From Elysia marginata (lineage: Eukaryota; Mollusca; Gastropoda; Plakobranchidae): DNA of 30,639 bases. Positions 19,840 to 30,613 of this stretch are shown piece by piece; position 1 is the stretch's first letter; each line of letters starts with the position of its first letter. The translations under genes were made by a program, and so were the position numbers. The DNA lies in the NCBI GenBank assembly GCA_019649035.1, contig BMAT01010461.1, positions 84,083-114,721 of the forward strand. The letters run 5' to 3'. The notes below the pieces were generated by a model. That model was not told where the DNA came from. It saw only the letters and a list, made by a program, of their open reading frames with translations, and did no database searches.

Positions 19840-21120
19840 TTGCCGTCCTCCGTAAACCTAGTCGTTTCACTCTCAATAATGCATGCAGGCGATTGGATAA
19901 TAGGCAGTTTATTAAGATTTTATGTAGGAAGCAAGTTTTAGATAATAATAATAACACCGAAATAGAGGATACGGAGAGAACCAGAAAGACAAGAAAATGA
20001 GGGGAGGGGAAGCGAAGAGTTATTAAGGATGAGTAAGAGTAATATACAAAACAAGACTAAAAGAATTGTTAAGTACGAAGTTGTTTTACCGATTACTTAT
20101 TAAATTGTAAATCCACTCTGTATATGAGGTTACAACCGAACCCTTTATTATATCACATTCATTCTACTGCTATAGTTGGCGGAAAAAAACTTATTTTTTG
20201 CCTCACAACAGCCCCTTTGTTTTATCATTTTGCTAAATTTATATAAGAGAGGGCGATAAGAGAACACAATCCAAGACCTAGATAATTGTGAAAAAACACA
20301 GGCCCCACTGATGATTACTTTTAGATAATACGCCTATCACTGTATCACTGTCTAAAAGCCTAAGCATTGATAAAGGGTCAAACAATAGCTTTTGTTCTAC
20401 CTTTCAAAAATATAATCTGTCCCAGAAATGAATGGATTCCGAGTCAAACTTTTAGGCCTTTACATTTTTCTATTAAGCCTCATATATTCTAGATATACTG
20501 TATTAAAAATACATGTATACGGTTATAGTCAAAATGAGTGTCTGTAGGCTTTTGGCTTTTGTTTTTACGAACCCTCTCATCTTAAGATTTTTAGAGTTAG
20601 TTGCGAGTCAATCTCCCTTATCGTATCCTCTCTTTCACACGGTAACAGACACAGGAGATCTTGCCTAATAGTAATACTTATACTAGTAGGCCTCAATGTT
20701 ATAGCGAGCCATGTGCCAACATGTTGCATATTTTCTTCTTTCCTCTTCAAAAAGCTTCAAGTGAATTAAATGTGTGCCGGTAGGCCTACGTGCCTGTGAC
20801 CTTCTTCTCTCAGTCTCCCATTAAATGCGATACTTGAATAAGCGGAGATCCAAGTCTGCCGTATTCACTACAACCTGTTGTATTCACTGCAAATAGTTAA
20901 CAGTATAAAAATATATTATTTTAACATAGATCTTGCCTTGCAAATGCCTCAACATAGATTGACAATATAAATCTAAGACAATCCAAACTGCTATTTCTAT
21001 TACAAACACTCCATAACATGACTGTGCCCATAGTTCTAAACCTCGTTCGATATCCTGAAATAGACATCAAACAAAATAAACATTATATTAAAAAGATAAA
21101 CCGATAACAATAACAACTAT
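19840..21120. other. AT-rich stretch, nothing recognised
   Basis: Only short frames, no convincing splice-framed coding block, no RNA gene seen. The last part may include unrecognisable 5' sequence of the LINE that follows. Confidence 0.5.
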
Positions 21121-21126
21121 GGCAAA

Positions 21127-22012
21127 TAAGAATCATACAACAGAGCCCATAATCAACGTTTGTACTTTTTACGAAAGTTGAGATCATTTCAGATGAGATG
21201 CGAGTTATTCAAAATATTTTATACTGCCACTATTCAGAGTATACTGACATTTGGAATAACAGTTTTGGGAGGAAGTATAAATATGCAAGACAAGAAAAAA
21301 TTGGACAAAATAATTAAAAAAGCAACAAAGATAACACAATGTAGTTTGCCATCCTTCGATGAGCTCTATACTTTAAATGTGACCAAAAAGAGCCTGAAAA
21401 TAATGCACGACCAATCTCATCCATTGAATCCTGAGTATGAAAGATCCCAAAGATCACAACGCCTTTTATGTAAAAAACCAAGAACTGAGAGATATAGAAT
21501 GTCATTTATCCCCACATCCATTAGGAAACTTCAATAGACCATAAATTGCTGTGACAGTCCTCCTATTTCTCACACGATTTTATTGTTATTACTATTCATA
21601 CTTGTACATTGATTCCTAAATTTTGTCCACTCAAATTTTTAATGTTCTATGCTTTATACACTAAAAATACCTATATAATGCCCCAATGTGATAGTATAAT
21701 ACCTTTTATAAATTTATAGACATCATACATGTAATTTATTTGACTTTCTGTATACAAATTATTAACACTAGCCAACATGCTTTACTCAATCATATTATTA
21801 CATCAACTTCGGTGATGACCTCACTAGACATTCTTCTATGTCGTGACTGTGATATTCAGGGTGATAGAGGAAGATCGAATGTTGTGGAATGACTGAGATA
21901 ATTTATATACTATATCATATCTAAATCTATTTTATATTTTTATGTTATGAAACACGACCAAGACAAATATCCATGTTCCTTGGAATAAATAAAGATTTCA
22001 ATTTCAATAATG
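21127..22012 (+). pseudogene. 5'-truncated LINE (CR1/L2/Rex-like), ORF2 C-terminus and 3' end
   Basis: From about 21130 the frame reads AHNQRLYFLRKLRSF, then a segment with FYTATIQSILTFGITVLGGS and LDKIIKKATKITQCSLPS, ending NRYRMSFIPTSIRKL-like (TERYRMSFIPTSIRKLQ, stop at 21535-21537). This is the region after the RT domain of CR1/L2/Rex-type LINE ORF2, including the SHPL motif (QSHPLNPEYE). The 3'UTR continues to a tail with AATAAATAAAGATTTCAATTTCAATA near 21985-22010. A stop at about 21126 and loss of the RT core show 5' truncation. Confidence 0.85.
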
Positions 22013-22405
22013 GTTCTGACCTATATCTACCCTGTGGTTCTCCCGATTGGTTTGGAATAATGTACCAAAGGTGCTTTAAGAGCGTTTTATTTAAGCTGCT
22101 TAATTTTTTTTCCTATTGTGCCGCTCAAAGGGGTGTCCCTTTTGCAAGAACAAGACGAAAGATATTGGCGTTTTCCCAAGATCCACGTGATCCTGCTGAG
22201 GTATGGGTCAGAACCATTACACCTATTACTCTCATAATACACTTAGGATATGAACATTCAACCCCACACGTTACTATAATGAATCCAGGATGAACTGGCG
22301 TTAATTTGACACTCGTTATTACGTTATATTGAAGAATGTGAATAGGGCATGACATTTTAAGTAATACCACGAAATAGACGATGCTAATATTCTCAGGCAT
22401 AGGCC

Positions 22406-22533
22406 TACTATGAATCAAACAATACTCGTATCAGAAGTGCCACGAATCAGACAAGAGACTTCTCAGGCACATTACGATTCAGACAAAAACTTTTCTAATG
22501 CGTACCATGAATCAGAGACAACACCTCTCACGA
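22406..22533 (+). repeat. Degenerate tandem repeat, about 30-35 bp period, four units
   Basis: Four divergent units share a (a/c)gaatcaga.aa...acttctca pattern: about 22406-22439, 22440-22474, 22475-22504 and 22505-22533. Similarity is imperfect, so this is a moderate call. Confidence 0.5.
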
Positions 22534-22735
22534 AGACAAAGAATTTCTTGACTTAACTTGCCTTTACATCACTTGACGCTGTGAACGTTTGACTTTGAGG
22601 CGTTGCAGCCTGTTTCTTGGTCCCTCGGGGTTAAGGCTACCTTCCTCTTGGCGATCGGGGCGCACACCATGACGGGTACCACGAGCGCACGTCTTAATTG
22701 CATCGTGTGTGGGGAAAAAGGAGTTCCCAGTATTT

Positions 22736-22960
22736 AACCGAGATGAGCGAATGCCAGGGGGATTCCCTGGTTTAAGCTTAAGTCCAGTGACTAATCAGGC
22801 AAGTAAATGCCTATTGAACAGCGCTTCCTCGTTGTGATACAACCCAACCACGGATGCAGGCCTACATGTCTGTATTGATAAAAGTATGATTCGATTTGTG
22901 CAAGGCCGATAAGTGTGTATTTACAATTAAATTGCTAGGAAAACGTTATTGATTCACCTT
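22736..22960 (+). repeat. Direct repeat B, left copy (225 bp)
   Basis: From aaccgagatgagcgaatgcc to ttattgattcacctt. It matches 23280-23500 at about 90% or better by eye. Confidence 0.92.
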
Positions 22961-23279
22961 CAGTTTTAACTATCTAGTATTTAACACTTTCTCTTTTTAC
23001 CTCTACTATTTGTTTCTAATTGAATTATTTGCTGTTTTGATGATTATACACTGTTGCAATTATAATTGTGTAAAAACGAAAACCATTGCCTCCTAGGGTT
23101 CAATAACTTACCTGTTATTGATAAGTATAGAATGAATGTCTTCGGGATTTTTCCCATTCACATACATTGCTGCAAAGTAATTTTAAGTTTAACAGAATAT
23201 GATACATGAAATAGACATTAGAATAGAAATTAAACAAAGTGGGAAATCATAAATAAAGACATGATAATGACAAATTTGT

Positions 23280-23500
23280 AACCGAAATGAGCGAATGCCA
23301 GATGATTCCCTGGTTTAAGCTTAGGTCCAGCGACTAATCAAGCAAGTAAATGCTTATTGAACAGCGTTTTCTCGTTGTGATACAGCCCAACCACCGGTGT
23401 AGGCCTACATGTATTGATAAAAGTATGATTCGATTTGTGCAAGGCCGATAAGTGTGTATTTACAATTAAATTGCTAGGGAAACGGTTATTGATTCACCTT
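23280..23500 (+). repeat. Direct repeat B, right copy (221 bp)
   Basis: Second copy 544 bp downstream, same orientation. Both copies stop exactly after gattcacctt, after which the flanks differ (cagttttaac and gctgcatgat). The 319 bp between them has no recognised content. Confidence 0.92.
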
Positions 23501-24014
23501 GCTGCATGATTGCCATTTTATTCTATAATATTGCAAAAGAATTATGGTACTTAGACAACTTGATAAATGCCATGGTGAAAAAATTTGAAAATATCCTATA
23601 GTGCGCTACGAGGGTAAATCAACTTTGAATCTCCCTGACTATGCAGGAATTAAGGTAAGGACACGAAATTTTATATTCCGGTAGGCGCACTTTTTTACAG
23701 TCATAGTTATCTTAGTATTCGTTAATGAGATACACCTCCTGTTTTGTATTAAAGCAAAGAGAAAAACTTAGCACTGAGAATCGGATTGTGCGGTCAAGTT
23801 TGTCCTGAGCTGAAGCGCAGTTGCACTTTCACAAGGGCGAAATACTCGGAGGCACAACGAAGTGATTTAGGTAGGCTACTTGCTACAGTTGCACAGCAAA
23901 AGGACAGATCAACCCACCTCCGCCAAACTTTACAATATTCACCATAGATGGCAGGGCTAAGACATGGCAGGTAGAACACGACAAATAAGCAAAGAAAATG
24001 GCTGCTGGAAGACT

Positions 24015-24407
24015 GTGATTATTGGTTAGTTTCAGAAAATCTTCCAGAATGGGATAAACACACAGATGCCATCAGCAGAACCACATTAAGGTTCGACATC
24101 ACGATCGAATTACCTTCAACTCAACAGTACATCATGATGAAACTGACATTACCATATGAAAGCAGAATAGAACAGGCCCATACCTACGAAAAATAAACCT
24201 GGACTTGACAAAGAGCTAGAAGAAGATGGCTACAGGGCTATGATAATGCCAATAGAGATCGGCGCCAGTGGATTTGCGATGTCATCACCCTACGATCTTC
24301 CCAGCAGACTCTCAATCAGCGGCACCAAAGGAGACAAAGTTTTGCAATTGGTATTCCAAACAGCAGAAAACAACCTCCGTCGGATTTGAAGGAGGAAAAA
24401 TGAGTAA
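24015..24407 (+). pseudogene. Fossil retroelement C-terminal domain (PD-(D/E)XK-like family, decayed)
   Basis: The frame around 24041 reads LPEWDKHTDAISRTTLRFDI, then STQQYIMMKLTLPYESRIEQ. After a frameshift near the EK-stop at about 24200 it continues LTKELEEDGYRAMIMPIEIG, GFAMSSPYDL, LSISGTKGDK and ETAENN-like LVFQTAENNLRR. The order matches a domain common in invertebrate retroelement proteins (RPDI...ELTVPYE...K...PIEVGARGF...RW.W.RR). The usual ELT glutamate is Lys here, and the usual Trp near the end is a TGA stop. Final stop TAA at 24405-24407. Family placement comes from memory of the pattern, not from a search. Confidence 0.6.
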
Positions 24408-24450
24408 TTGCTTCATAAAAAATAAAAGTGCTATAATATAAGGGAATTCA

Positions 24451-24660
24451 GCTGGCTGATGTAGTATTAGACCCGACTTGTAATCTGTACTTCCACGTTC
24501 GAATCCCCAAGCAGACAAGAATGGATAAAAGGCAGGCATCTAGGAGTCATGACCTAGATGTGACCCGGCCCTTGCCCCTTAGAGTGTGAGAAGCTCAAGG
24601 GACGAAACACTTGGTAGGGCCTATAAGGGGAGTTTCTTCTCTGAAGACCCCCTGCTATCT
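24451..24660 (+). mobile_element. Possible tRNA-derived SINE
   Basis: ggctgatgtagtattagacccgac resembles a box A region and GTTCGAATCC at 24497-24506 fits box B, at tRNA-like spacing. The 3' part (gacccggcccttgcccc...) has no recognised partner in this window. It follows the retroelement fossil within 45 bp and could instead be its 3' region. Confidence 0.4.
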
Positions 24661-24741
24661 AGCTCTCGGTAAATATCTTACTACGAGATGACCTTGGCTG
24701 GTCCAGTCAAGCCTGTGGCATCTATATTCGCCAGGCTACAA

Positions 24742-24883
24742 TAATAGAGACATTGCGCGCGGACGACGATAACTTATGATGTAATAACACCCATTGGCAC
24801 CATATGTAAAATCAGCCATCCTGGATTTTCTCCCCGAAGGGCTTAGTTCTCCTGAGCGGGCCCATAAAGCATAGTCTCTATTA
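24742..24883. mobile_element. Small element with 15-bp terminal inverted repeats (MITE-like)
   Basis: Ends are TAATAGAGACATTGC at 24742-24756 and the reverse complement of TAATAGAGACTATGC at 24869-24883, 13 of 15 identical. About 142 bp long, GC-richer than the flanks. A target-site duplication is not clear. Confidence 0.5.
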
Positions 24884-25185
24884 ACGTCCGGCGACAGACC
24901 CCTTAGATTTGCTCTATTCAAGTTTCTTGAAGTAGTTGAGGCCTATGGGAACTTGAACTGAACTAACAGTTCGAACCGTAAACAGTCTCAGAGATGCTTA
25001 ATTAGATTATGCTTTACCCAAGTACTTTATATTTTTCAATTTTTTTTCTGATCGCACTTCTGGCTATTTAGCCTACTAATGGCCATGAACCAACAACCCT
25101 TTCAGAGTACATTTATTGATCCACATGCTATCTCTAGGATATCGCAACGGTGTCAAGGGTTATCGGCTCTCTCTCTCTGCACCTG

Positions 25186-25240
25186 TGCCCCCCAGGCATC
25201 GTGCTCAGAGGCAGTTATCTCCAGATGGGCTTGATTTATT
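25186..25240 (-). pseudogene. Short RTE-like LINE C-terminal remnant
   Basis: On the minus strand QAHLEITASEHDAWGA parallels the QAQLETTA-DRDAWRA segment of the element at 18541-19700; the plus-strand DNA (ccaggcatcg...tctccagatgggcttg) also aligns with 18603-18642. The rest is not recognisable. Confidence 0.5.
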
Positions 25241-25958
25241 CATTCTCTTTGCTGCCATATCCGCATGCAGGTATCGTCGTCACGTGTTTCTCGGACTTAT
25301 AGAATTTATCATGTAAAAATACGGCCTTTGAGTACATGACGGTTTTAGGTTTAGCTACCATATATCTAGCGGCGACAGGCGATCGTACTCTCGGTCAAAC
25401 CGAGCGTTTTTTTTTCTTTAAAACTGTTTTATTTTTATACAACGAGCATACATATCTTATCTGCAAGCCTATACGACATAGAATGATTCAAAACAAAATG
25501 GCCTCACTGCCCCGGGATGTGTTTTTGAAAAGCACTTTAACGTGCCTGTTTTTTTTTTTTTGCTTCCGAAGGTAATTATCTCCGTGGAAGATCTTATAAT
25601 ATAAACATATTATGTTTAGGGTATCTAGCATAGGAGCCAGAAGCCCAACCAATTGAGCGACTGCACAACCGTTTCGGAGATTTCGATAGCTTAAAAGGCA
25701 ACAACTCGCTGAAGCAGGAGTTTGTAATATTGAGAGTAACCCCTTCGATTTTTTTCTGATCTGACGGCAAATTGCAAACTTCATGTAAAAGTAGCCCAAC
25801 ATTATTGGCAGCTTTGCGTGGATTTCTACAATAAAAGAGGATTCAGTTTATGTCCGAGATTTCAAGCTTTCAGTAAAACTAATTGTTGAAAATAAATAAG
25901 GCTTTGCTTGTAAAGCCACCCTTGTTTAGCTACAAGCGCCGCGGCGCAGAATAAGCGT

Positions 25959-26048
25959 TCTCTCTCTCTATCTCTCTCTCCCTCTCTCTCTCTCTCTTTC
26001 TCTGTCTCTGTCTCTTTCTCTGTCTCTGTCTCTGTCTCTCTCTCTGTC

Positions 26049-26108
<60 letters not shown>
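25959..26108 (+). repeat. (CT)n / (CTGT)n polypyrimidine tract, 150 bp
   Basis: Nearly pure TC with TGTC interruptions. The minus-strand frame through it (RERERE repeats) is an artefact of the repeat. Such tracts can form H-DNA (known), not shown here. Confidence 0.97.
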
Positions 26109-26111
<3 letters not shown>

Positions 26112-26500
26112 TAGATAAACAGATTTCAATATTACCGGTCTTGTATATTATCATAGATTATAAATCTATGTTTTCGCTTCTTGCACTTAAAGCAACCAAT
26201 GTACACACATTGATCGTTTTCTTTACACGCTCAAATCTGTACTTAGTATGGTCCATGCGGGCTCCCAACCTGCGCAGACTTTATGCCTACGATAGAATTT
26301 GATAGATGGTTGCTTGTTTGAATTTTTAACGTCGCAGTCAACTTCGAGGTTATATCAGAGACGGAGAATTTGATAGAAGATGGAACATGTTAAAGACCTA
26401 TTGTTGCAAAACATGCAGACAATGTGTGAAGGTGTACACTTGAGCGCGCTCATAAACAAGGAGATCAGCATTCCGTATCTGACCTTATTTAATTCGTTCA

Positions 26501-26556
26501 ATGTATATATGTATGTATGTATTTTTGTATGTATGTATGTGTGTATGTATGTATAT
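26501..26556 (+). repeat. (TGTA)n microsatellite
   Basis: TATG/TGTA units with two interruptions. It is followed by a short GC-rich stretch (26560-26700) whose plus frame is Arg/Lys-rich (RKRPTLIRRKRYRKIAEEQ), with no recognised family. Confidence 0.9.
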
Positions 26557-28130
26557 TACGAGCCTCACCTGCATCGGAGCCCCCCGCCCCCCGCAAACGT
26601 CCCACTCTTATCCGGAGAAAACGTTATAGAAAAATAGCGGAGGAGCAGCGCCGAGCATGAAATGTTGCGTATCGCGCCCGCAGACTGACGGCCTCTAATA
26701 AATTATTTTACGATTAAGCCTGTTTATGGACAGTCTATTGCTACTTTTGTGATATCGCTGAGTACGAAATCATTCATGTCAGAGTTCTTAACTATAATGA
26801 AACTATCTCCACAGAAGCGTTGTGCATCGGACAAGACATGTAGCATCCTTTACCTGTCGAATATGGTGTCAGATTCGAGAGATTGTGGTTGGTACCCAGT
26901 GATGGTCGGGTTGCACATCCAGTTGACGTATATTGCCAACGAAAAATAAATTTAAAAACTTTACTTTTAAAATACAATGATATCTTTAAAAAATTTTACC
27001 ACCGAAATCAGCATGTAAAAAGATAAGGAGACACAAGATGAGTTGAAAATTGTGTAATTTTCAAAAATCCAACATTTGTTTTAGAGTCAAGGTTAATATG
27101 TTCAAGGCTATGTATATTTATGGCTATAGTTTATTGTTCTGTAACTGGTAGTGATAACCCGCCGTCGTGCCCTACCTTATCACTATCGTTAGAGTACAGG
27201 TACAGAGTATTTCGTAAGTAAATTGTTGAGTTCATGGTCAGAACGATCAGTGATAACAAATGCCCTTCATGGTTTTTAACATTTTTTTTGCAGGTAGGAT
27301 GTTTCCAGAATGAAAATAGTTGAATTCTTTTTCTGGCGATATGCACGATCAGATTGCTTTGAGATAAGATTCCAGGCCGTTAAATTAAATTTGTTATTTT
27401 TCATCCCGTAATCTAAATAGGTTTTCTGAAAAAAAAAAACAACAAAAGTTCACGAGAGTCCATTTTGAGGTATAATTATTAGATATATAAGCTATCTTCG
27501 ACAAAGTGGAAGACACACATCAGCTAATTTCCCAAGAAGCATAAGGTAAGGCAAACACCCTACATTTGTACAGACCAACTATCGCAAGTACAGTACTGTC
27601 TCCATCTAGGTAAAAAATACTGAAATGTTTTGATTTTGGTTTATGCTGTGATTAGTTCATTTTTATAATTTTAAAGGCTGGAAAGCGAACAAAATTTCAA
27701 AGCGACGAGATATGTTCAATAAAAAACTTTCCTTTTTTTCTGTAAAATCTACAAATCTAGACCCATTGTAAATAAAATTAAGCACATTGTAAAAGAACAG
27801 TTTTCTTAAATTAATGCCATAAACTTTTGAAGGCCTCAGACTTAAAGGTTATGAAATGATAGCTATTAGACCTAGTTAAAGTCCCTATGACAGGTTTATT
27901 CCCCGCGAGATGGATCAAGAATTTGACATAGTTGTACTATCTGCTGAGCCATGACGGTTAGGAGTAAAGGGTGGTATGCGCTCGAAATTTTCTTTGGCCT
28001 TCCAACCGTGAAGGTCTTTAGGACAGGATGAAGACGAGACATGGCTCTACTTATGGGATCCAGGGTCGAAAATCAGCGTCTTGGTTAGGGTCAAATGAAC
28101 CACACACAGCATAATTATTTTATTTAAAAA
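26557..28130. other. Non-coding stretch, nothing firmly recognised
   Basis: Frames up to 71 codons overlap on both strands. A degenerate tRNA-like segment may lie on the minus strand at 27890-27955 (ggctcagcagatagtac, then ttcttgatcc), too weak to call. Confidence 0.4.
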
Positions 28131-28140
28131 TTTTTTTTTT

Positions 28141-28310
28141 ATACACTATATTAATCCTTTATTAAGCCCCAGCAGACCAGTACATTTGAAGCTTGTAGCT
28201 GGGTACCCATTTTACAGGTGGGTGGACTGGGGAAAGTTAGGGTAAACTGCTTTCCCAAGGCAATTGCAATTACACCTCAAACAGGGTGCACTGAGGCCAA
28301 GCCATACACC
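28141..28310 (-). mobile_element. CORE-type SINE, partial (tRNA head degenerate)
   Basis: On the minus strand: AATTGCCTTGGGAAAGCAG, CCCCAGTCCACCCACCTG, GTACCCAGCTAC, TTCAAATGTACTGGTCTGC and a 3' end GGATTAATATAGTGTATA. All match the SINE at 3731, with about 115 bp missing between the GTACCCAGCTAC and TTCAAATGTACTGG blocks plus a second smaller gap near the 3' end. Box B is not recognisable. Confidence 0.8.
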
Positions 28311-28329
28311 TTTAGTATGATTGTTTAAA

Positions 28330-28460
28330 ACGAGGGTATTTTTGTCGTTACCTGTTTCTAAAAATGCTAGTGTAAATACAAAGAAACAGAGAACCTGTGT
28401 AAACTGCTTAGAGCATTTTAGTGGATTAGGCGCTGTACACAAAATAAAACAAAACAAAAA
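28330..28460 (+). mobile_element. SINE/L2-type 3' tail
   Basis: GTAAACTGCTTAGAGC followed by GGCGCTGTACACAAAATAAA and an AAAACA-rich end is the typical 3' tail of L2/CR1-type LINEs and their SINEs. It runs opposite to the SINE at 28141-28310. Confidence 0.6.
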
Positions 28461-29816
28461 AACCTACACTCTGGCATCTAAACCATGGTATTGGTTTAAG
28501 CTAAGCGTTAGCTGTTTTGCTCTCATATTTGTTATTTCTTTTATTAGCATTGAGCGGTTTTCGAAGATTTTTTTTCATTTATTGTATACCTTATCTAACA
28601 TTGACTTATTTGCAGATGTGAGTATCAATTTCCTGATATCTGTTGATACGTACATTTAGCAATAATAAAGACTTGTATACTTAGAGTACATTGTAAAAGT
28701 TCCAGAGATGGAGATTCTTACTTTTATGTTAAAGGTTGTCATGCGAAATATTAGATTTTATTTTGTCCGTGACATGTTACCGGGTTCCTCCTACTCGATA
28801 TTTTCGACATCACTGGTATTTTCCGGCATTGAAGGAAGGTTCTTAATGCTGCCTGTAACAATTGTTGGGATGCTTTTTCAATATAGTAAAACTAGTTCAA
28901 AACTACACACCACTTTTTATAGGACCAGCCTAGAACTAATTAAATTAAACGGAGTAATTTCCGGAAGGTCCCTAAGGTCCCTACAAGAAGCGGTACCAAA
29001 GTGGATTTGTTTGGCACCGGAACGAAGTTCCCAGACCCACAGGGACCTTCTGTAAGGGGTGCCTGTCGTAGATTTTGTGGTCACTGAGCTGAAGCGTCCT
29101 TGGCTCAGGCTAAGGCCTAGGTCTAAGTGATGTGTGGCTGGTGTTGAAAAAAAAAGCTTTTTTAAGATTTATTGATTTTCGTTTGGACCAATTTCAATAC
29201 CCCTCGCAACTTCATATCTATGGGTTCATTCATGATCGCTTTGACTTCACTGAAAGTGTTGCTGCAATTAGATAGAATTAACATCGGTTAGATTTTAGAG
29301 TCTAGCACGTTCATTTTTTGTGCTCAGAAAGATATTTTTTAGAAACGATGTGAAAACTAGAATAATGCTATAGTAGAGCGACACTTGACTCGTCTCTTTA
29401 ATGTTCTTTATGTATGTGTATTCCTAATGATATAATTATACGGTATTTGGAATTGAAGTAACCTGATGCCTCATTAGAAATCGGTGTATTGAAACAAGGC
29501 ACACTATATCACAATTATATAACCTTATGAGAGAAAAAGCAGCCAGCACTTGTCATAACAATTATTTGAATGTGTTATGGAAAATTGTTTTCCAAAATAC
29601 AGAGCGCTTCAGTAACACATTTCACATCGTTATTTTGTAGGTGTTAAACCAAGCTATCAACGAAGGTTTCTATACTATTATCGGTCACAATTCCTGAGAA
29701 AGGGAATAATGTTTGATTTACAGGAATGGTAGACCTAAAAAAAACTAAGTTATTAAGTAAAAAATTTGGTAATGTTTCTTCGTTTATCTATCCAAAGGAA
29801 AACCGACGTTTCAACA
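28461..29816. other. Flank of the candidate secreted-protein exon, no gene recognised
   Basis: Besides the hairpins at 28963-29052, frames of 112-115 codons occur without any recognised motif. Acceptor-like sites (ttttgtag before 29641, atttacag before 29723) could start an exon that runs into the frame at 29817. Confidence 0.4.
28963..29052. repeat. Nested hairpins
   Basis: Outer arms GGAAGGTCCCT (28963-28973) and AGGGACCTTCTG (29041-29052), inner arms GGTACCAAA (28992-29000) and TTTGGCACC (29010-29018), and a small GGAAC/GTTCC stem at 29019-29031. Confidence 0.6.
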
Positions 29817-29975
29817 ATGGCAGTTTCGTTGGTGACTCTAACATTGCTGTCAGCGACAGGACAGCTTTTCTTGTTTTCAATCGCCAACTCTGCCTTGTCT
29901 CTAAATTTCTTGTTTGAAACTCGAAGTGAAAGAGTTTTTGGACTTGGCAAAAACCCTGAAGTTGACATGAACGTG
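29817..29975 (+). CDS. Candidate first coding exon of a secreted protein (partial, family unknown)
   Basis: The ATG at 29817 has a strong context (caacaATGG). It opens 53 codons that end exactly at a strong donor, GTG|GTAAGT, in phase 0. Residues 1-28 are a hydrophobic stretch with a signal-peptide look (MAVSLVTLTLLSATG, then LFLFSIANSALS). Residues 29-53 are polar (FETRSERVFGLGKNPEVDMN). An upstream acceptor at 29722 suggests a spliced 5'UTR. I recognise no family. Later exons would lie to the right, mostly outside the window. It could also be a chance frame: another plus frame overlaps it. Confidence 0.4.
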
Positions 29976-30613
29976 GTAAGTTCATGAACACGGTAAGCGA
30001 GACATTGTTTAAAAGAGCAGATTAAAGGTGATAAACTTTCAACATTGCCACGTATGTAGATATGTGATATTCAGAGTTATCGCAGTGATGGCATGGTCTC
30101 AACAAAGATGTTACAAATGCATTTGGCGAATGGGTTAGGCACCTATAGGTTAATCACATTTTTAGTGATATGGTTTGAACTGCTTTCGCGTTGAACAGTA
30201 AGGATTACAATTAAATTGCAAAAGTAGGGGGCTTACATAAAACTGTAATCTTATCTAATCGACCCATTTAATTCTATGGGTTATCTGTTAGTCGTAACAG
30301 ATAATCGCAGAATATTTCAACACAAAGCTTTGTGCATTTTGAAATGAAAACATCAATGAAAACAAGTAACTCAGCGTAAGTTTTTTTTTATAAAGTATCT
30401 TCAAAGGGGTGCTTTAGGTTCATTAAGTGCTCAGATGTTGTGTTCAAAAGTGCACTGCTTAAAAGCGGGTTGACGTAGCTTTCATAAAGAGCTCCATTTC
30501 CCCCGTTCGCCTCATTTTCCAAGAAATTGTAATACACCAACAAATCAGGGTTGTTCACATATGGGACGCCAAGTCCGATTTACTCAGCTCCATCAAAGAA
30601 AAGTTGATCAAGA
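29976..30613. other. Right-edge stretch, nothing recognised
   Basis: AT-rich, no clear exon. It would be intron 1 of the candidate gene at 29817 if that gene is real. Confidence 0.4.

Noticed and set aside
22406..22533. CRISPR-like array
   Set aside because: Units diverge, there are no unique spacers between identical repeats, and the genome is eukaryotic.
25930..26154. 74-codon minus-strand frame with Arg-Glu repeats
   Set aside because: Direct translation of the CT microsatellite.
26380..26977. Frames of 61-85 codons on both strands
   Set aside because: One runs through a TGTA repeat, the others overlap on opposite strands without splice-consistent continuation or homology.
27890..27955. 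Minus-strand tRNA-like segment
   Set aside because: Box B is too degenerate (ttcttgatcc) and no SINE body was recognised.
28212..29055. Frames of 81-115 codons
   Set aside because: They overlap SINE and LINE-tail sequence or hairpins and show no recognised motif.
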